A DNA stretch of 30,110 nt from positions 1 through 30,110 of the forward strand of contig CAJWBY010000037.1 of NCBI GenBank assembly GCA_913020705.1, given 5' to 3'. The position numbers and the translations under genes were made by a program. Origin of the DNA: an uncultured Colwellia sp. (lineage in GTDB: Bacteria; Pseudomonadota; Gammaproteobacteria; Enterobacterales; Alteromonadaceae). The notes below the pieces were generated by a model. It made no database searches, was not told the DNA's origin, and saw only the letters and a list, made by a program, of their open reading frames with translations. Every line of letters starts with the position of its first letter. Positions within the stretch are counted from its first letter, which is position 1. Below, in pieces: positions 12,353-21,167 of the stretch.

Positions 12353-12383
12353 TTACATGATGTAATGGCTTGCAATGGCAAGC
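12353..12383 (+). promoter_or_regulatory. Paired palindromes ahead of the TSP3-repeat gene
   Basis: TTACATGATGTAA (12353-12365) is a perfect 13-bp palindrome. Two bases later a hairpin pairs GCTTGC (12368-12373) with GCAAGC (12378-12383) around AATG. Both lie 32-62 bases upstream of the start codon, where an operator or leader structure could act. No T run follows, so it is not an obvious terminator. Function is unknown. Confidence 0.35.
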
Positions 12384-12414
12384 TATAAATATATCGACAT
12401 TGGTGGGAAAGATT

Positions 12415-15400
12415 ATGCCATTAAAAATTTGTTCAATCGCTTTTGTAATTATTTCCGCGGTTATAATAAACTCATCTGCTCACGCTGCAGTAACACAATG
12501 TATTATACCTACACCACTTCTTGATGCCGACGGCGACGGTTATGACGATACCGTAATTATTGGCGGTGCTTATGACTTATTTCCTGAAGATGCTACAGAA
12601 TGGTATGACACCGATCTGGATGGGGTAGGTAATAACGAAGACCTTGATGATGATGGAGACGGTGTTCCCGATGACTCCGACAATAATATTGACGGTGATG
12701 CCGTTATTGATTTTTATGACCCCGCTATCGAAAATTCTTTTGAATGGTTAAACACCGACGGAGATACCCTCTGTAATACAGTTGATCTTGATGATGACGG
12801 AGACGGGGTAGTAGATGTTGTAGATGTTTATCCTCTTAATCCTGCCGAATGGGATGATACCGACAGCGATACTATTGGTAATAATGCTGATACAGATGAT
12901 GATGGCGATGGCACAATTGACCTATATGATGCCTTTCCCCTAGATTCATCTGAGCAACTTGATACAGACCTAGATGGTATCGGTAATAATACTGATACGG
13001 ATGATGATGGCGATACTATTTTAGATGTTGATGATGCTTTCCCTCTTGATGCATCAGAAGCACTCGATACCGATAATGATGGTCTTGGTGATAATTCGGA
13101 TAATGACAGTGATGGAGATGGTTATGCTAATGGTATAGATATCTTTTCAAGCGATCCAACAGAATGGTTTGATACCGATGGTGACTCGATAGGTGACAAT
13201 ACAGATACCGATGATGATACACATGACGGAACAGGCGTTGGAGATGGTGTTCTTGATGTAGATGATGACTTTCCTTTGGATGCCAATGAAACAGTAGATA
13301 CTGATAATGACGGAATTGGTGATAATAGTGATACAGATATTGATGATGACGGTCACCTAAATGTTAATGATACTTTCCCTTTTGATTCAACTGAACATAC
13401 AGATACCGATGGTGATGGTATAGGTAATAACGCTGACACTGATGATGACGAAGATAGCGTTTTAGACAGTAGTGATCCTTTTCCGCTTGATGCCACAGAA
13501 TCTGTAGATACTGACAGTGATGGTGTAGGTAATAATTCAGATTCTGACGACGATAACGACGGTGTGTTAGACGACATTAACGGCAACGGGTTAATTGATG
13601 GTCTAGATGACGCTTTCCCGTTAGATGCAACTGAATTTATTGATACAGATAATGATGGCACAGGTAATAATTCTGATACGGATGATGACGGTGATGGCTC
13701 CCCTGATGGTGAAGATAGATTTCCTTTAGATGCAAGTGAATACCTTGATACCGATGGTGATGGTATAGGTAATACCGCTGACACTGATGATGATAATGAC
13801 GGTTTGTTAGATACAGAGGAAACTGCTGCAAACTCAATTTTACCTTTAGAAACTACAGATACAGACGGTGATGGTATCGCTGATAATACGGATCTCGATG
13901 ACGACACTCACGATGTTACAGGTGTTGGAGATGGTATACCGGATACGAGTGATCTTTTTCCATTTGATGCAACTGAATGGGAAGATACAGATGGTGATTT
14001 TATAGGTGATAATAGCGATCCTGATATAGATGGTGACGGTGTTGCGAACGCTTTAGATGCTGAACCGAAAGATCCTGCTGCAACTACGGATACCGATAAT
14101 GATGGTATTGCCAATATTTATGATACCGATGATGATGGTGATGGTGTTGACGATAATATAGATTTATTTCCTTTAAATTCTGCGGAAAGTTTTGATACAG
14201 ATGCAGATGGTGTAGGTAATAACACCGATGCGGATGACGATAATGACGGGTTTGTTGATGGTTCAGATGATTTTCCATTAGATGTAAATGAGTATCTTGA
14301 TACTGATGGAGATTTAACGGGTAACAATGAAGATACAGATGACGATGGTGATGGAATTATTGATTCCCTCGATGCATTTCCACTTGATAGTCTAGAAACC
14401 ATTGATACAGATGGCGATCTTATTGGTAACAATAATGACAGTGATGATGATAACGACGGCTTTGTCGATCTTATTGATGACTTTCCATTAGATTCCTTTG
14501 AAAGTGTTGATACGGATGGTGACGGTATCGGGAATAATGCAGATACCGATGATGATGGTGATACTTATTTAGACGGTAATGATTTATATCCATTAGATGC
14601 CACTGAATGGGTAGATTCAGATGGTGATGGTATTGGAGATAATGCTGATGCCGATGATGATAATGATAATATCTTGGACGTAGATGATCTCTTTCCGCTA
14701 GATCCAGGTGAAGCCCTAGATACAGATGGTGATGGCATAGGAGATTCGCTTGATACTGATGATGACGGAGATGGTGTACTCGACAATGTTGATTTATTCC
14801 CACTAGACCCTAATGAATCACTTGATAGTGATAATGATGGAATAGGTAATAATGCGGACAGTGACGATGATAATGATGGAGTGCTTGATATTGATGATGC
14901 TTTTCCGCTTGATTTTATCGAGAGTGTAGATACAGACGGAGATGGTATTGGTAACGTTCACGATATTGACGACGATAATGACGGTGTACTTGATTATATT
15001 GACGCGCTACCGCTAGATGCAACAGAATCACTCGATTTTGATGCTGATGGTTTAGGTAATAATGCAGATCCGGATGATGACAATGACGGTATGAGTGACG
15101 TATTTGAACTTCAATATGGATTTGATCCTTTTAATGCTACTGACGCATTAGTTGATACAGATTCTGATGGCACAATAAACGTAGATGAAGAGCGGAATAA
15201 TACTAACCCGTTAATTGATGATTATGCGCCGGTAATTACAGTACCTCAATCGGTACACCTTAATGCTGATCATACATTTACAGCGCTTACTCGAGAACAA
15301 TTAGTAGAGCTAACAGCTGTATTTGTTGAAGATGGACGTGATGGAGCAAATTGTTGTTCATTAACACCTGTTGGTTTCGAACAGGGTGAAAAACATATTA

Positions 15401-16863
15401 TTTCAGGTTTATACAATATCACTTGGCGAGCAGTTGATGAAGCAGGTAATGTTTCAACAATACAGCAAGTACTTAATGTTTATCCATTAGTTAATTTTAG
15501 TGCAATGCAAACATTAGGAGAAGGTATAACTGGTAGGGTAGAGGTCGTTTTATCAGGCGAAGCTCCTTATTATCCCTTTGAATTACCTTTTGCTATTTCG
15601 GGTAATGCTGATGCTCTTGATTATACATTAGCGGATAACAAAATTGTGATCGAAGAAGGGACATCAGGTTTTATTGATATATTGATTAATAATGATTTTC
15701 AAGCCGAGAGTGATGAAGAAATTATTATAAGTTTTGGCAGCGAAATAAATGCAGGTGTGCAAAATTCTCATACTATTGTGATTACAGAAAGTAATATAGC
15801 GCCTAAAGCTGATCTTCGAATGAGTCAGCAAAATATTGCTGTGTCTAGCATCAGTAAAAATCAAGGTGAAGTCAGCATAAAATTGGAAGTTAATGATGCA
15901 AATCCTGAAGACTTACATATTATTAATTGGGTATTGCCTGATTATATAAATGCAGAAATCAGTGCCAATCAATTAACTGTCTATTTACAACCAGATAGCT
16001 TTGATTTACCTGATGACATACAAGGTTTAATTACCGTGGAAGTGAATGTTACTGACAATGGTACCGGTGAACTATCACATACAAATAGGCTGAGTATCCC
16101 TGTTAATGACACACTTGCACGACTTGATGGCACTGATACTGATGGTGATGGTATTGCCGATAATGTTGAAGGTTATGCAGATGATGATAACGATGGCGTT
16201 CCAGCATTTCTTGATAACAACAATATTGCCTATTTACAACCTTTACATGTAAATGCAGGTCAAACTAAGTTAATGGAAACTGAGCCAGGTTTAAGATTAC
16301 GCCTAGGTAAATATGCCTTGCAACAATTTTCCGATGGCGTGCAAATGACGCAAACAGAAATGGATGCGACTGGTTTAGTTGTAACAGATGATTATGACCA
16401 TAGAAGTGATTATTTTGATTTTGAGATTCATGATATCAACCCATTTGGTTCATCAGTCTTTGTTGTTATTCCTTTAAATGACGGTATACCTAATAACTCA
16501 CTTTACCGTAAATTTAATAGTGATAATGGTTGGCAGAATTTTGTTGAAAACAGTAAAAACAGTTTAGCATCTAGCCAAGCTGATAACGATGTATGTCCTC
16601 CACCACAAAGCGAGTTGTACCAATCTGGTTTAACTGCTGGGCATCAATGCGTACGTTTGTTGATTGAAGATGGTGGGGCAAATGATGCAGATGGACTTGT
16701 GAATGGTATTATTGACGATCCCGGTGGAATTGCTTTAGTACCCAATTCTGAAGTTGCAAAAGAAACGGACCCAGAACAATCTAGCAGTGGCAGCATGTAT
16801 TGGCTATTACTTCTTGTCTTAGCAAGCCTACAAGTTAAAAAATACAGGCAAGGACATTTATAA
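12415..16863 (+). CDS. Large secreted TSP3-repeat surface protein
   Basis: Predicted exported, calcium-binding repeat protein of 1482 residues. The start is ATG 12415, behind a GGGAAAG ribosome-binding site; the upstream in-frame ATG would bury the signal peptide MPLKICSIAFVIISAVIINSSAHA. About 21 copies of a 35-residue unit (FPLDxxExxDTDGDGIGNN, then xDTDDDGDGVLDxxDA) follow to about nt 15110; their Asp ladders match the thrombospondin type 3 calcium-binding repeat. Next come a HYR-like domain (APVITVP to VDEAGNVSTIQQVLNV), a Calx-beta-like segment (GTSGFIDILINNDFQAESDEEIIISF), one more TSP3 unit (nt 16135-16215), and a domain resembling choice-of-anchor U, ending RLLIEDGGANDADGLVNG. The tail is SSSGSMYW, a hydrophobic helix, then KKYRQ, like GlyGly-CTERM. 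Likely an adhesin or matrix protein; the partner is unknown. Confidence 0.85.
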   Translation: MPLKICSIAFVIISAVIINSSAHAAVTQCIIPTPLLDADGDGYDDTVIIGGAYDLFPEDATEWYDTDLDGVGNNEDLDDDGDGVPDDSDNNIDGDAVIDFYDPAIENSFEWLNTDGDTLCNTVDLDDDGDGVVDVVDVYPLNPAEWDDTDSDTIGNNADTDDDGDGTIDLYDAFPLDSSEQLDTDLDGIGNNTDTDDDGDTILDVDDAFPLDASEALDTDNDGLGDNSDNDSDGDGYANGIDIFSSDPTEWFDTDGDSIGDNTDTDDDTHDGTGVGDGVLDVDDDFPLDANETVDTDNDGIGDNSDTDIDDDGHLNVNDTFPFDSTEHTDTDGDGIGNNADTDDDEDSVLDSSDPFPLDATESVDTDSDGVGNNSDSDDDNDGVLDDINGNGLIDGLDDAFPLDATEFIDTDNDGTGNNSDTDDDGDGSPDGEDRFPLDASEYLDTDGDGIGNTADTDDDNDGLLDTEETAANSILPLETTDTDGDGIADNTDLDDDTHDVTGVGDGIPDTSDLFPFDATEWEDTDGDFIGDNSDPDIDGDGVANALDAEPKDPAATTDTDNDGIANIYDTDDDGDGVDDNIDLFPLNSAESFDTDADGVGNNTDADDDNDGFVDGSDDFPLDVNEYLDTDGDLTGNNEDTDDDGDGIIDSLDAFPLDSLETIDTDGDLIGNNNDSDDDNDGFVDLIDDFPLDSFESVDTDGDGIGNNADTDDDGDTYLDGNDLYPLDATEWVDSDGDGIGDNADADDDNDNILDVDDLFPLDPGEALDTDGDGIGDSLDTDDDGDGVLDNVDLFPLDPNESLDSDNDGIGNNADSDDDNDGVLDIDDAFPLDFIESVDTDGDGIGNVHDIDDDNDGVLDYIDALPLDATESLDFDADGLGNNADPDDDNDGMSDVFELQYGFDPFNATDALVDTDSDGTINVDEERNNTNPLIDDYAPVITVPQSVHLNADHTFTALTREQLVELTAVFVEDGRDGANCCSLTPVGFEQGEKHIISGLYNITWRAVDEAGNVSTIQQVLNVYPLVNFSAMQTLGEGITGRVEVVLSGEAPYYPFELPFAISGNADALDYTLADNKIVIEEGTSGFIDILINNDFQAESDEEIIISFGSEINAGVQNSHTIVITESNIAPKADLRMSQQNIAVSSISKNQGEVSIKLEVNDANPEDLHIINWVLPDYINAEISANQLTVYLQPDSFDLPDDIQGLITVEVNVTDNGTGELSHTNRLSIPVNDTLARLDGTDTDGDGIADNVEGYADDDNDGVPAFLDNNNIAYLQPLHVNAGQTKLMETEPGLRLRLGKYALQQFSDGVQMTQTEMDATGLVVTDDYDHRSDYFDFEIHDINPFGSSVFVVIPLNDGIPNNSLYRKFNSDNGWQNFVENSKNSLASSQADNDVCPPPQSELYQSGLTAGHQCVRLLIEDGGANDADGLVNGIIDDPGGIALVPNSEVAKETDPEQSSSGSMYWLLLLVLASLQVKKYRQGHL
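12577..15110 (+). repeat. Coding tandem array, ~21 units of ~105 bp
   Basis: In-frame repeats of about 105 bp (35 codons) inside the TSP3 gene. The protein unit is strongly conserved, but codon choice for Asp, Gly and Asn varies from unit to unit, so the copies are old rather than freshly amplified. Three places carry insertions: around 12660-12780, around 13560-13615 and around 13800-13960. One unit reads FSSDPTEW and one EPKDPAAT instead of FPLDxxE. Confidence 0.9.
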
Positions 16864-16901
16864 AACAAGTATAACAAACAAGTAAATATTTATGTTTGTT
16901 C

Positions 16902-16930
16902 GCCCGTTATTTTCCTATAAAATAGCGGGC
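16902..16930 (+). terminator. Hairpin between the TSP3 gene and miaE
   Basis: GCCCGTTATTTT (16902-16913) pairs over 12 positions, one of them G-U, with AAAATAGCGGGC (16919-16930) around a CCTAT loop. The following AATTTCCC is a poor T tract, so it is either a weak terminator for the upstream gene or a structure in the miaE leader. Confidence 0.5.
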
Positions 16931-16965
16931 AATTTCCCACCGTAAATAAACAAATAAGTATTTTT

Positions 16966-17538
16966 ATGTTTGAACTTAAATATCATACTCCAAAAGAATG
17001 GGCACAAGTTGCACTTTCTGATTTTAATGCCTTTTTACTAGACCACGCGACCGCAGAAAAAAAAGCGTCAGGTATGGCAATGTCTATGATTTCTCATTAT
17101 CCAGATAGAAAAAATATGGTCAAAGCTATGGCCGACTTAGCAATCGAAGAACTTATTCATTTTAAACAAGTCTTAAAATTAATTAATGCTCGCGGTATTC
17201 AGCTTGGCGCAGACACAAAAGACCCTTATATTAACCAAATTCGTAAAGCATTTCGTAATGGCACAGAAGTATTTTTTATGGACCGATTAATAGTTGCTGG
17301 TGTCATTGAAGCGAGAGGTTATGAGCGATTTTCTCTTATTGCAGAAGCATTACCAGAAGGTAAAGATAAAGTGCTATATGACGCTATTGCTAAATCTGAA
17401 GAAAAGCATAAGAATCTATTTATTGAACTTGCCTATGAGTATTTTGATAAGGCAGAAGTAGATGAACGTTTAGAAGAAGTGCTAACGTTGGAAGCAGAGA
17501 TATGTGCAAAACTACCTTTTAGAGCCGCTTTACATTAA
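16966..17538 (+). CDS. miaE: tRNA-(ms2io6A)-hydroxylase
   Basis: Non-haem di-iron monooxygenase that hydroxylates the isopentenyl group of ms2i6A at tRNA position 37, after MiaA and MiaB. The 190-residue protein shows the ferritin-like ligand pattern: Glu31 (ATAEKKA), E62-L-I-H65, Glu115 (GVIEARGYE) and E145-E-K-H148. The family's range is about 190-270 residues, so this is a short form. The ATG follows a modest AAGT-type upstream sequence. The glycosyltransferase gene begins 33 bases downstream. A 10-bp inverted repeat covers its stop codon. Confidence 0.92.
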   Translation: MFELKYHTPKEWAQVALSDFNAFLLDHATAEKKASGMAMSMISHYPDRKNMVKAMADLAIEELIHFKQVLKLINARGIQLGADTKDPYINQIRKAFRNGTEVFFMDRLIVAGVIEARGYERFSLIAEALPEGKDKVLYDAIAKSEEKHKNLFIELAYEYFDKAEVDERLEEVLTLEAEICAKLPFRAALH

Positions 17539-17560
17539 TTGTTTAGCCTTAAACAATTAA
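17535..17560 (+). repeat. Perfect inverted repeat over the miaE stop codon
   Basis: TTAATTGTTT (17535-17544) and AAACAATTAA (17551-17560) form a perfect 10-bp stem around AGCCTT. It covers the miaE stop and ends 11 bases before the glycosyltransferase ATG, which otherwise has no recognisable ribosome-binding site. It lacks a T run, so it could affect coupling or RNA stability more than termination. Confidence 0.6.
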
Positions 17561-17571
17561 TAACTTAATTT

Positions 17572-18858
17572 ATGTCAAAAGCATTTAACCAATATTTTAG
17601 CCGTTACGCTGAAAGTGAAGTCGACGTTTTAATGCAATTCGAATCGCTTTTACCCGATGACTTTTCGGCAAGTAATGTAGTTGTAATTCCAGCTTATAAC
17701 GAAACAAGCGCTTTTATTGAGCGCTTTTTAGCTTCTTCACTTTCAAAAACTCCTGTTCTCATGGTTGTTGTTATTAACGAACCTATTGTTGAATCTCTCG
17801 ATGAATTTTTAATTGAAGTATCTCCTGATAGTTTAGTTGCACACTCTGAAAACATGCTTTCTCAGAACTACAATAAACAACAAGAGTTACACAATTATTC
17901 TATATCATGCGGAACTGTTAGTTGGAAGCATGATAATTTAACACTAGTGAAAGTAGATGATAATCAAGCATGGTTATTAGTGGTTGATCGTTTTACGCAA
18001 GGGATAGATAAAGAACAGGGAGTTGGTCTTGCACGTAAAATAGGGTCAGATCTTAGTGCCTATTTAATCTCAATTAATAAAGTCAAGCAACAATGGATTT
18101 GCTCAAGTGATGCAGATGCATATTTACCTGATGACTATTTTAATGCCTTACTATCAAGAAATAAAAAAACTGCCGTTTGCTGTTTTAATTTTATGCACAG
18201 TAGCGAAAACGAAAGTGTTCATCAAGCTAACTTCCTTTATGAGACAGCGCTTCGTTATTATGTTGCGGGTTTACATTATGCTAATTCACCGTATGCTTTT
18301 TTTACTATTGGAAGTACGCTCGCTTTTACTGCGGAAGTTTATGCTCAAGCTCGTGGTTTTCCTAAGAGAAGCGCAGGAGAGGATTTTTATTTATTAAACA
18401 AGTTGGCAAAGCTAGGTAATGTTGAATTTATTGAAAATGTGATAATAAAACTTGAAGCGAGAACTTCTCAGAGAGTTCCTTTTGGTACAGGGCCCGCGGT
18501 ACAAAAAATACTTGATTTACAAAAGAATAATCAGGATTATTGTTACTATCATCCTGATTTATTCACTTTGTTAAAATCAACGTTAAACTCCTTTTCAAAC
18601 TTATGGGACTATAGAAATGACTTAACTTCTTGGTTTCAGCAGTTACCAACTATTATTAGCCCATCGTTGATTGAAATTGGTTTTGAAAGCTTTGTTGACA
18701 AACAAAAATGTAATAGTAAAAAGCAATTTGATAAACAATTAGTTGTTTGGTTTGATGCTTTTAAAACCCTAAAGTTTATTCATAGTCTTCGTGCGAATCA
18801 CTATCAAGATATTCCTTTATCATTGGCTTTATCAACAGCACCATTTAAATGCCAATAA
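17572..18858 (+). CDS. GT-A family glycosyltransferase (GT2-like)
   Basis: Predicted 428-residue cytoplasmic glycosyltransferase. The nucleotide-sugar fold opens with VVVIPAYNE (36-44). A DxD metal/nucleotide motif occurs as SSDADAYLPDDYF (D180, D182), and the late acidic motif GEDFYLLNKL (269-271 GED) is placed as the catalytic-base region of GT2-like enzymes. No membrane helix is evident. Residues 85-165 form an insertion not typical of the simplest GT2 domains. Acceptor and donor are unknown. It follows miaE by 33 bases and may be cotranscribed, but the functions look unrelated. The ATG lacks a clear ribosome-binding site and sits just after an inverted repeat. Confidence 0.8.
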   Translation: MSKAFNQYFSRYAESEVDVLMQFESLLPDDFSASNVVVIPAYNETSAFIERFLASSLSKTPVLMVVVINEPIVESLDEFLIEVSPDSLVAHSENMLSQNYNKQQELHNYSISCGTVSWKHDNLTLVKVDDNQAWLLVVDRFTQGIDKEQGVGLARKIGSDLSAYLISINKVKQQWICSSDADAYLPDDYFNALLSRNKKTAVCCFNFMHSSENESVHQANFLYETALRYYVAGLHYANSPYAFFTIGSTLAFTAEVYAQARGFPKRSAGEDFYLLNKLAKLGNVEFIENVIIKLEARTSQRVPFGTGPAVQKILDLQKNNQDYCYYHPDLFTLLKSTLNSFSNLWDYRNDLTSWFQQLPTIISPSLIEIGFESFVDKQKCNSKKQFDKQLVVWFDAFKTLKFIHSLRANHYQDIPLSLALSTAPFKCQ

Positions 18859-19030
18859 ACAAACCATTTCAATCACACACTCAAATTTTATAAACCCTAT
18901 TTGTAATAATATAATTGTAACTAATTATTAATATCCAACAATTAAATAACAAATACGAAATTCTTAGTATATCTTTAAAGTGTCTGTATATTTTATGTAC
19001 ATTCTTAGTGAGCTATTTCTTGGAGGTTTT

Positions 19031-20230
19031 ATGAATGTTTTTCAAAATAAGCACTGTAAACTAAGTTTTTTATTAGTTTTTACTTTGTTATTAACTGCAT
19101 GTCAAAACATTAATAATATCAATCATAAAGCAGTTATGATTGATGAAAGCATATATTTAGATGAGTATTTTCATAACTACCAAGATGTAAAAATAGAAAC
19201 ACAAGAAGAAATTTTTGCATTAGACGATCATATGCGTTTAATGGTGAAAGAAAAGTTAATGACGGAACGTGATATACAAAAGCGTTCAATGAAGTTACTC
19301 AAACATATATTTTACCAAACCAATGTTGAACTAGCATATAACGCTACGGCTAATATTAGTGCCATTGAGGCATACCATAGCAAACAGGCTAATTGTTTAT
19401 CATTAACTATTTTAGCTTATGCATTAGCAAAAGAAGCAAATCTAGATGTTGATTTTCAAAATATAAGTATCCCTGAATATTGGGTAAGAAACGGTTCATA
19501 CAATATGCTAACAGGGCATGTTAACTTGGTTATTACTAAACCAAAAACTCCAAGTACCCATATTGTCTTTGGCAGCGAAATACTGACTATTGATTTTGAT
19601 CCTTTTGTTAATAAAAAATCATTTCCTAAAACTATTATTAGCCAGTCTGAAATACTATCAATGTTTTATAGTAATAAAGGATCACAAGCACTAATTGAGA
19701 AGGAATATACTAAAGCTTATGCTTACTTAAAAGCAGCTATAATAACAGAACCGAATTTTAGTTCTGCTTGGGCAAACTTGGGCATATTATACAAAAGGGT
19801 AGGTCATGTATTGTTGGCTAAACAGAGTTACCGTCATGCAATAAAGATCAACCCTGAAAACCTTACTGCGATGTCAAACTTAGCGCTTTTACTTCATAAT
19901 AAAAATGATAGTAAAGAATTAGCAAACATACGAAAAATATTGAAAACCAAACGAGAAAGTAATCCATACTATTATGCTTTACTTGCTGATGAGGCATTTT
20001 ATGTCGCTAATTATGAACAAGCGTTAGTTAATTATCGTAAAGCTATAAAGCTAAATAACCAAGCTCATGAATTTTATTTTGGTTTAGCAAAAGTTTACTA
20101 TGCTTTGAATGAAAATAACAAAGCACAAAATGCAATTGCTAGAGCTATTTCTTATAATAGAATAAATAGTATTGATGTAAGGTACTTAGCAAAATTAGAT
20201 TTTTTAAAAAGTCAGGAAGATTCACATTAA
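19031..20230 (+). CDS. TPR lipoprotein with transglutaminase-like N-region
   Basis: Predicted lipoprotein of 399 residues. The start ATG 19031 has GGAGG 4 bases upstream and gives a lipoprotein signal with lipobox L21-T-A-C24; the frame extends upstream to 18980 but without such a site. Residues ~100-190 look like a papain/transglutaminase-type domain: Cys122 in KQANCLSLTILAYALAKE, His163 in LTGHVNLVI and an Asp in LTIDFDPF (188/190). Residues ~215-376 hold about four TPR units, for example AYLKAAIITEPNFSSAWANLGILYKRVG. The Cys/His/Asp set suggests a thiol hydrolase or a structural relative; activity is unproven. The next gene, an M28 peptidase, overlaps its stop codon, so the two are probably a translationally coupled pair in the cell envelope. 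Confidence 0.75.
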   Translation: MNVFQNKHCKLSFLLVFTLLLTACQNINNINHKAVMIDESIYLDEYFHNYQDVKIETQEEIFALDDHMRLMVKEKLMTERDIQKRSMKLLKHIFYQTNVELAYNATANISAIEAYHSKQANCLSLTILAYALAKEANLDVDFQNISIPEYWVRNGSYNMLTGHVNLVITKPKTPSTHIVFGSEILTIDFDPFVNKKSFPKTIISQSEILSMFYSNKGSQALIEKEYTKAYAYLKAAIITEPNFSSAWANLGILYKRVGHVLLAKQSYRHAIKINPENLTAMSNLALLLHNKNDSKELANIRKILKTKRESNPYYYALLADEAFYVANYEQALVNYRKAIKLNNQAHEFYFGLAKVYYALNENNKAQNAIARAISYNRINSIDVRYLAKLDFLKSQEDSH

Positions 20231-21167
20231 GAAGATATCCATTTTTAGTGTTTGCATCTATTTGTTTATCAGCTCTTATTCTCAAGCTATTCAAATAGGT
20301 GCACTTAACTATGTTATTAATAAAGAGCCACTGTTAGAGCATTTGTCATACTTGTCATCAAACGATCTAGGCGGTCGTAAAATTGCAAGTGAAGGCAATA
20401 TACTGGCGCAAAAATATATAATTAGTCAATTAGTAAGTTCATCAATACAGCCACTAAATAATGAATACCAACAAAAATTTATAATCAAAAATCATTTCAA
20501 TGAAATTGAAGGACATAACATTATTGCTATGATCCCTGGTAGTGGCAACATTGAAAGTTTCATCGTATTAACTGCTCATTTTGATCATATAGGAAAAAAA
20601 GGGAATAAGGTTTATAACGGTGCTGACGATAATGCATCAGGTACTTCTGCATTATTAGCTTTTGGTCAACAATTAATAAAAACTCCTTTAAAACATAATG
20701 TTATTTTACTTTTTACTGATGGTGAAGAGTCAAACTTACGTGGAGCCAAAGCATTTGTAAAAGACCATCAGCGTACAATGAGTAATGTTGTACTTAATAT
20801 AAATTTAGACATGATCTCAGGTAATAAAAGAACGACTAAACTTCGTTTTTTATCAAGGGGCATAAATAATTTTTTATCAGAGGCTAATATAGAAGGTTTG
20901 AAAAGGTTACAAAACTCATTTGATATTCCTATAAAAAAAGGCTTTCGATTAAAAAAATCGGGAAGGCAGGAGAGGGTAAATTGGTTAATGGCTAGTGACC
21001 ATGGGATATTTCATCGTGCAGGTATACCTTTTATATATTTTGGGGTAGGAACACATAAAAACTATCATCAACACAGTGATACTTTTGGTAATGTAAATCA
21101 TAAATTTTTTCATATGGCCACCAATGCGATTTACCAGCAGTTGATCTTTATTGATCGAAATATATAA
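20226..21167 (+). CDS. Secreted M28-family zinc peptidase, probable AUU start
   Basis: Predicted exported metallo-aminopeptidase of 313 residues. M28 zinc-ligand motifs are all visible: His118 (TAHFDH), Asp134 (GADDNASG), Glu167-Glu168 (TDGEE), Asp195 (NLDMI) and His281 (NYHQHSD). The start is unusual. An in-frame stop at 20205 leaves no ATG or GTG before the domain, and the first standard codon, TTG 20262, cuts through the hydrophobic leader. Starting at ATT 20226 gives a complete signal peptide, with n-region KK, core ISIFSVCIYLFIS and cleavage after SQA. AGGAAG lies about 8 bases upstream, and the ATT overlaps the TAA of the lipoprotein gene (ATTAA). The substrate is unknown. Confidence 0.85.
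   Translation: MKKISIFSVCIYLFISSYSQAIQIGALNYVINKEPLLEHLSYLSSNDLGGRKIASEGNILAQKYIISQLVSSSIQPLNNEYQQKFIIKNHFNEIEGHNIIAMIPGSGNIESFIVLTAHFDHIGKKGNKVYNGADDNASGTSALLAFGQQLIKTPLKHNVILLFTDGEESNLRGAKAFVKDHQRTMSNVVLNINLDMISGNKRTTKLRFLSRGINNFLSEANIEGLKRLQNSFDIPIKKGFRLKKSGRQERVNWLMASDHGIFHRAGIPFIYFGVGTHKNYHQHSDTFGNVNHKFFHMATNAIYQQLIFIDRNI

Noticed and set aside
12241..12414. c-di-GMP (GEMM) riboswitch before the surface protein
   Set aside because: The GEMM core bases (GGGCAAA and GACGCAAAGCC-like segments) are absent.
13147..14803. Several long antisense ORFs rich in Ser/Pro or His/Tyr across the repeat gene
   Set aside because: They are low-complexity shadows of the Asp/Gly repeat codons read backwards, with no ribosome-binding sites; the + strand frame explains the region.
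12577..15110. Regular ~105-bp repeats resembling an array such as CRISPR
   Set aside because: The units are in-frame coding TSP3 repeats without unique spacers, and no cas genes are nearby.
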